Shown in pieces: positions 25,862 through 28,839 of a stretch of DNA of 28,839 bases. Numbering within the stretch: position 1 is the stretch's first letter; each line of letters opens with the position of its first letter. A model generated the notes under the pieces. That model was not told where the DNA came from. It worked only from the letters and a program-made list of their open reading frames with translations, and made no database searches. The stretch covers positions 1 through 28,839 of the forward strand of contig JACRDZ010000040.1 in assembly GCA_016212735.1 (NCBI GenBank), read 5' to 3'. The translations under genes and the position numbers were made by a program. The stretch is from Candidatus Firestoneibacteriota bacterium (GTDB lineage Bacteria > JACRDZ01).

Positions 25862-25878
25862 ATATTGCATATCAATAT
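25862..25878. promoter_or_regulatory. Palindrome at the crp start site, possible autoregulatory operator
   Basis: ATATTG-CATAT-CAATAT is a perfect 6-base inverted repeat with a 5-base spacer. It lies just downstream of the candidate -10 box, where a bound dimer would block transcription. A near copy (ATATTA-GCAT-CAATAT) lies at 24893-24908. A role as Crp/Fnr binding site is inferred. Confidence 0.4.
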
Positions 25879-25879
25879 T

Positions 25880-25907
25880 ACAATACCATTTTCTTTATAT
25901 TTGTCAA
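25880..25907 (-). promoter_or_regulatory. Candidate crp promoter
   Basis: On the - strand TTGACA (25907-25902) is followed after 16 bases by TATTGT (25885-25880). Transcription would start near 25873. That leaves the ATG at 25875 upstream of the transcript and supports a later start codon for the Crp-family protein. Confidence 0.55.
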
Positions 25908-25961
25908 CTTGAAAATTTCTTTTGGGTGCAAATAAAAGCGTTGGGATACGCTTTACTTTGC

Positions 25962-26004
25962 TGTCATTCTGAGAGGAGCGAAGAATCTCGTTTTTTCAAT
26001 TTCC
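25962..26004 (+). repeat. Dispersed repeat, right arm only
   Basis: TGTCATTCTGAGAGGAGCGA and the following AGAATCTCGTTTTTTCAATT match the right arm at 15335-15377, with GAGAGGAGCG in place of GAGCGAAGCG. No left arm is present. A separate 6-base stem AAAGCG/CGCTTT lies just before it at 25937-25953. Confidence 0.85.
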
Positions 26005-26015
26005 CGTGCTTTAAA

Positions 26016-26045
26016 TTAGCCAAAAAGTTCTTTTTGTCCTATAAT
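26016..26045 (+). promoter_or_regulatory. Candidate promoter of the lipoprotein gene
   Basis: A perfect TATAAT lies at 26040-26045, 37 bases before the ATG at 26082. The -35 region (TTAGCC, 18 bases upstream) is poor. The ribosome-binding site is CGGAG. Confidence 0.45.
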
Positions 26046-26081
26046 ATATATATAAGTTAAAAACACATCGGAGAAAAAATT

Positions 26082-26510
26082 ATGAATAAAAAAATATTAG
26101 TTATAATTTCATTAACAATAGCAATTTTTGCTTTTAATTGTATTAATAAAAAAGAAAAATCAAATATCAATTCAAAATCCTTAACCGGAAATTATTCATT
26201 AGAATATGCATTTAAAGTAAATGACAACAAAGGAATATATATTCAAAAAGGCAATGTAAGTCCATGGAAATTAAATCAAGATGGGGATAATATAACTGTT
26301 GAAGATATTGCCAAAGGATATATTAATGATTCAACAATTGTTTTTAATGGCGGTCCATTAAACTTTGGAGCAGGTTATGGTGTAGTAAAATTTAAAGGTG
26401 TTATTACGGATTCTACTATAATCGGGACATCAACCGGAACCTATTATGATCCTAAAATCGGTGCAGATAAATTTTCTTCAGCAACTTTTATTCTGCGAAA
26501 AATCCATTAA
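26082..26510 (+). CDS. Putative small lipoprotein
   Basis: This is a 142-residue exported protein. Its N-terminus is a lysine-led hydrophobic signal (MNKKILVIISLTIAIFAF) followed by Cys 20. The residue before the Cys is Asn, which is unusual for a lipobox, so lipidation is likely but not certain. The mature part is a beta-rich domain of about 115 residues with GNYSLEY, SPWKLNQDGDNITVE, GVVKFKGVITDSTIIGTSTG and a final ATFILRKI. This pattern resembles small lipocalin-like domains, but I cannot name a family. Its last 23 bases overlap the end of the convergent secreted-protein gene. Confidence 0.75.
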   Translation: MNKKILVIISLTIAIFAFNCINKKEKSNINSKSLTGNYSLEYAFKVNDNKGIYIQKGNVSPWKLNQDGDNITVEDIAKGYINDSTIVFNGGPLNFGAGYGVVKFKGVITDSTIIGTSTGTYYDPKIGADKFSSATFILRKIH

Positions 26511-27540
26511 ACCTTTTATTATTATCTATACCATAATAAAAAACTTTTCTGGATAATGGGAATATACTTTGTTTATTTGATAAAATCCCCCAATATGCTA
26601 AAATTAGTGCTGTATCAGTATAATCAGTTTTATAAATATATGGTTTAATATTGTTTGAAGAGCTTGAATCATGTTGATAATTTCCTAAAAAATTAATACT
26701 TCCATCAGGTCTTATTCTTGATAACAACCAGTGAAATCCTCTTTCTAAAATCTTACTGATTTTTTCATTTACAAGATAATTATCCGAATTAAAATTATAA
26801 ATCATTAAATTTAAAAGAGTACCGGATTGATAATAAATATTATAGCCCTTTTTTTCAAATAAAACGCCGCTATTACCTTGTTTCTCATATAGCAGTATTA
26901 TTAAATTTTCAGCTTCTTTACTCAATGATATATCATTTGTTAATATTGCTGAATATTTATAACAAAGTGCTGTGGATGAAATAGTAATTGAAGAAAAATT
27001 TTCACTTGTTGATACTAAATCGAATATTTCAGTTTGAAATTTTTTTCTTAACCATGTAAAAGAAATAAGCAATCTAGGGATAAGTGAATTTATTTTATTT
27101 TGATATTGATTTTCCAATGAACTTCGTTTTAAAAGTAATAAGGAATACATTGATGAAGATATGAATTGCTGTGAATCATACCATGAAGAACTGGAAAAAT
27201 TACCATCTTTTGATTGGAAAGAAAGTCCATATTCTATTGCTTTAATACCTTTATCTATTAAATCCGTGTCCTTATCAACTATTCCTTTTATTATGTATAT
27301 ATATAAATCTTGTTGAAAAGAAACATTCCAATTAGTGCCTTTCCCTTCTTCGTATAAACTATTATCTCCAATAGATCCGTTTTTTTCGATTTTAATAAAT
27401 TTATATTTATAAGCAAAAATTTGCTTAACAATAATATTTCTTAATATTTTATCCTCAGAAACATTTACAAATGCATGAAGTTTTTGAGTATATATAAAAA
27501 AAATTAATAATATAATTATTTTCAAACCATATTTTTTCAT
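26488..27540 (-). CDS. Secreted helical-toroid-like hypothetical protein
   Basis: The protein has 350 residues from the ATG at 27540. An in-frame TTG at 27552 is less likely because GGAAC sits 7 bases before the ATG. It begins with a clear signal peptide (KIIILLIFFIYTQKLHA). The mature part has repeated helical pairs containing NWNVSFQQDLYIYIIKG, YGLSFQSKDGNFSSSSWYDS, GFHWLLSRIRPDGSINFLGN and DYTDTALILAYWGIL. Repeats of 'GL.W....DG.F' are typical of alpha/alpha toroid proteins such as terpenoid-cyclase-like or glycoside-processing folds. No catalytic motif can be named, so function is unknown. Confidence 0.8.
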   Translation of the reverse strand: MKKYGLKIIILLIFFIYTQKLHAFVNVSEDKILRNIIVKQIFAYKYKFIKIEKNGSIGDNSLYEEGKGTNWNVSFQQDLYIYIIKGIVDKDTDLIDKGIKAIEYGLSFQSKDGNFSSSSWYDSQQFISSSMYSLLLLKRSSLENQYQNKINSLIPRLLISFTWLRKKFQTEIFDLVSTSENFSSITISSTALCYKYSAILTNDISLSKEAENLIILLYEKQGNSGVLFEKKGYNIYYQSGTLLNLMIYNFNSDNYLVNEKISKILERGFHWLLSRIRPDGSINFLGNYQHDSSSSNNIKPYIYKTDYTDTALILAYWGILSNKQSIFPLSRKVFYYGIDNNKRFNGFFAE

Positions 27541-27644
27541 AATTTGTTCCAAATGAGTATATTATGATAAGGTTAGTACATTTTATTTTAGCCGTCAAGA
27601 ATTAAAATCCTTCTATACTCAGAGGGGTCATAAATAAAAAAATG

Positions 27645-27671
27645 TTGACAAACCTATTAAATTATTATAAA
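27645..27671 (+). promoter_or_regulatory. Candidate promoter for the RNase HI / rnpB unit
   Basis: A perfect TTGACA (27645-27650) is followed after 15 bases by TATAAA (27666-27671). The spacer is two bases short of the optimum; a shifted -10 two bases downstream is equally possible. It lies about 55 bases before the RNase HI start. Confidence 0.5.
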
Positions 27672-27726
27672 AAATACTATGAAATCGTTGTTTTTCATTA
27701 CATTATAATAAAAAGACTAGTAAAAA

Positions 27727-28236
27727 ATGAATTTTAAAATTAAAATATATATTGATGGTGCATCAAGAGGTAATCCCGGACATGCAGCAATTGGTGCTGT
27801 TTTTATGGATGAACAAAATAAAATCCTTAATAAATTTCATAAATATCTAGGGATTAGAACTAATAATTTTGCGGAATATTCAGCTTTGGTTTTTGCTTTG
27901 GAAGAAGCAAAAAAAATCGGATATAAGAATATCGAAGTCAGGTCAGACAGTGAATTACTGATTAAACAAATAAATGGTGAGTATTCAGTTAAGAGCTTGG
28001 ATTTAAAGCCATTATATTTGAATGTTAAAAAGTTACTTAATGATTTTAATAATTACAAATTTTTTCATATACCTCGCACATTGAACAAGGTAGCTGATAA
28101 ATTAGCTAATATAGCGTTAGATTTAAATGGTTCCGGTATAAAAACAGAATCAAATAATCAATTATTTAAAATTAATTATACTGATGTGCAAGAAAGAAAA
28201 ATTAGAAAACGTATCAAACTTTCCAAAGTTGATTAG
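27727..28236 (+). CDS. RNase HI family ribonuclease
   Basis: The enzyme cuts RNA in RNA-DNA hybrids, for example in R-loops and replication primers. The 169-residue protein has the four carboxylates of the RNase H fold: Asp in YIDGASRGNPG, Glu in NNFAEYSALVFAL, Asp in VRSDSELLIKQI, and Asp in RTLNKVADKLAN. This is the short rv2228c/archaeal-like type without a hybrid-binding domain. A basic C-terminal tail (ERKIRKRIKLSKVD) follows the fold. The last 15 bases of the gene form the 5' strand of RNase P RNA helix P1, so the stop codon lies inside rnpB. The ribosome-binding site is weak. Confidence 0.95.
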   Translation: MNFKIKIYIDGASRGNPGHAAIGAVFMDEQNKILNKFHKYLGIRTNNFAEYSALVFALEEAKKIGYKNIEVRSDSELLIKQINGEYSVKSLDLKPLYLNVKKLLNDFNNYKFFHIPRTLNKVADKLANIALDLNGSGIKTESNNQLFKINYTDVQERKIRKRIKLSKVD

Positions 28237-28585
28237 ATGACCGCTTCATAATTGAAGAGGAAAGTCCGAACTCCATAGGGCAAAATGCTGGATAACATCC
28301 AGTCCTGGTGACGGGAAGGAAAGTACCACAGAGAATATACCGCCATGAGCATCGAAAGGTGCTGATGGTAAGGGTGAAAAGGCGGGGTAAAAGCCCACCG
28401 CGTAAATGGTGACATTTACGGCATGGCAAACCCCATTTGGAGCAAGACCAAATAGGAAGTCAATAGAGTGGCCCGCTTCATGACTTCGGGTTAGGTCGCT
28501 TGAGGATTATGGCAACATACTCCCTAGATGAATGGTCATTACCTCTTTTTAAGAGGACAAAATTCGGCTTATTATCAACTTTGGA
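28222..28585 (+). ncRNA. rnpB: RNase P RNA (bacterial A type)
   Basis: This is the catalytic RNA of RNase P, which makes mature 5' ends of tRNAs. The conserved blocks appear in order: GAGGAAAGTCCG (28257-28268), ACAGAGAATATACCGCC (28328-28344), GGTAAGGGTGAAAAGG (28367-28382), GGAGCAAGACCAAATAGG (from 28439), CCTAGATGAATGGTCATT (28523-28540) and GACAAAATTCGGCTTAT (28556-28572). The ends are set by helix P1: TCCAAAGTTGAT (28222-28233) pairs perfectly over 12 bases with ATCAACTTTGGA (28574-28585). No intrinsic terminator follows directly. The 5' end overlaps the RNase HI coding sequence, so it is made either by processing a joint transcript or from a promoter inside that gene. Confidence 0.97.
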
Positions 28586-28614
28586 TTAATTTTATTTTAA
28601 ATAGAGAGGGAAAA

Positions 28615-28791
28615 ATGCATTATATAATGGTGCTTATTGGAATAGTTTGTGTGATTGGCGGGTTTGCTTTAACCGAACTTTATAAAAAAAGCGGATTAAA
28701 TATAATTGGCTCTTTTATTATGTTAGGGGGATTAATATTAACATTTTTTGAGCTGCTGAATGCTTTTGTTCCTAATTTTTTTAATAGTTAA
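28615..28791 (+). CDS. Small two-helix membrane protein
   Basis: This 58-residue hydrophobic protein has two predicted membrane helices (about residues 4-21 and 30-50) separated by a short charged loop (ELYKKSG). I recognise no family. An upstream in-frame ATG at 28528 lies inside rnpB and is rejected. The ATG at 28615 follows GAGAGGG at a good distance. A repeat copy begins at the base after its stop codon. Confidence 0.65.
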   Translation: MHYIMVLIGIVCVIGGFALTELYKKSGLNIIGSFIMLGGLILTFFELLNAFVPNFFNS

Positions 28792-28839
28792 ATTAGATTC
28801 TTCGCTTCGCTCAGAATGATATGCATGGTCAGATGTCAT
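28792..28839 (+). repeat. Dispersed inverted-repeat element, truncated by window end
   Basis: The left arm (28792-28822) starts ATTAGATTCTTCGCTTCGCT directly after a stop codon. After a 10-base spacer the window ends in ATGTCAT (28833-28839), the first seven bases of the right arm seen at 15335. A complete hairpin element probably continues beyond the window. Confidence 0.85.

Noticed and set aside
25933..25953. AAAGCG/CGCTTT hairpin upstream of the lipoprotein gene as an intrinsic terminator.
   Set aside because: The stem is six bases and no T run follows on either strand.
27613..27626. CTATACTCAGAGGG also occurs (reverse strand) at the etfA 3' end near 16759-16772, and even encodes LYSEG in frame.
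   Set aside because: A 14-base match between two places in 29 kb of AT-rich DNA is within chance, and the flanks do not match, so it is not evidence of an etfA remnant.
28214..28429. Open frames on the - strand across 28214-28429.
   Set aside because: They lie opposite RNase P RNA, whose GC-rich structured sequence gives spurious open frames.

Overview
The window comes from a low-GC (about 30% by eye), Gram-negative, flagellated bacterium that I cannot place to genus. Gene order in the flagellar block resembles the fli/flh operon of spirochetes and Firmicutes. The hook protein has no cysteine, so it cannot form the cysteine-dependent cross-links of spirochete hooks. Lipoprotein signals, FixC/FixX-type ETF-quinone oxidoreductase parts and short inverted repeats of the 'TTCTGAGCGAAGCGAAG' type would suit an uncultured lineage of the FCB or Cloacimonadota kind, but that is a guess.

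Positions 1-15292 (+ strand) are one long flagellar operon: fliI (5' end cut off), fliJ, a motE-like gene, fliK, flgD, flgE, fliL, fliM, fliN, fliO, fliP, fliQ, fliR, flhB, flhA, a YcgR-like PilZ gene, a small membrane protein gene and fliA. Together they encode export-gate parts, the export ATPase, the C-ring switch, the hook protein with its cap and ruler, and the flagellar sigma factor. flhF, flhG, flbD, motA and motB are missing from places they often occupy. Two features stand out: fliK carries a recent in-frame tandem duplication in its ruler region, and the fliA reading frame runs without a stop into a lipoprotein-like domain. A hairpin repeat, a small charged ORF and an HD-GYP phosphodiesterase gene follow (15293-16742), so a c-di-GMP effector and a c-di-GMP-degrading enzyme flank fliA.

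Positions 16753-24867 (- strand) are a two-gene operon that packs the acyl-CoA dehydrogenase to quinone electron route into two polypeptides. The first gene encodes a 1973-residue protein: ETF-quinone oxidoreductase (FixC-like), FixX-like ferredoxin, a degenerate acyl-CoA dehydrogenase, then an intact acyl-CoA dehydrogenase with two insertions. The second encodes a 725-residue EtfB-EtfA fusion. This is the strongest candidate in the window for an undescribed system.

Positions 24868-28839 are mixed. They hold the 3' remnant of a degraded gene, a Crp/Fnr regulator gene (-) whose promoter palindrome resembles one in the acyl-CoA operon promoter, a putative lipoprotein gene (+), a secreted helical protein gene (-) that overlaps it tail to tail, and an RNase HI gene. 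The end of the RNase HI gene overlaps the 5' strand of the RNase P RNA gene (rnpB). A small two-helix membrane protein gene follows. A dispersed repeat occurs four times; three copies abut a stop codon directly, and the last runs off the window end.
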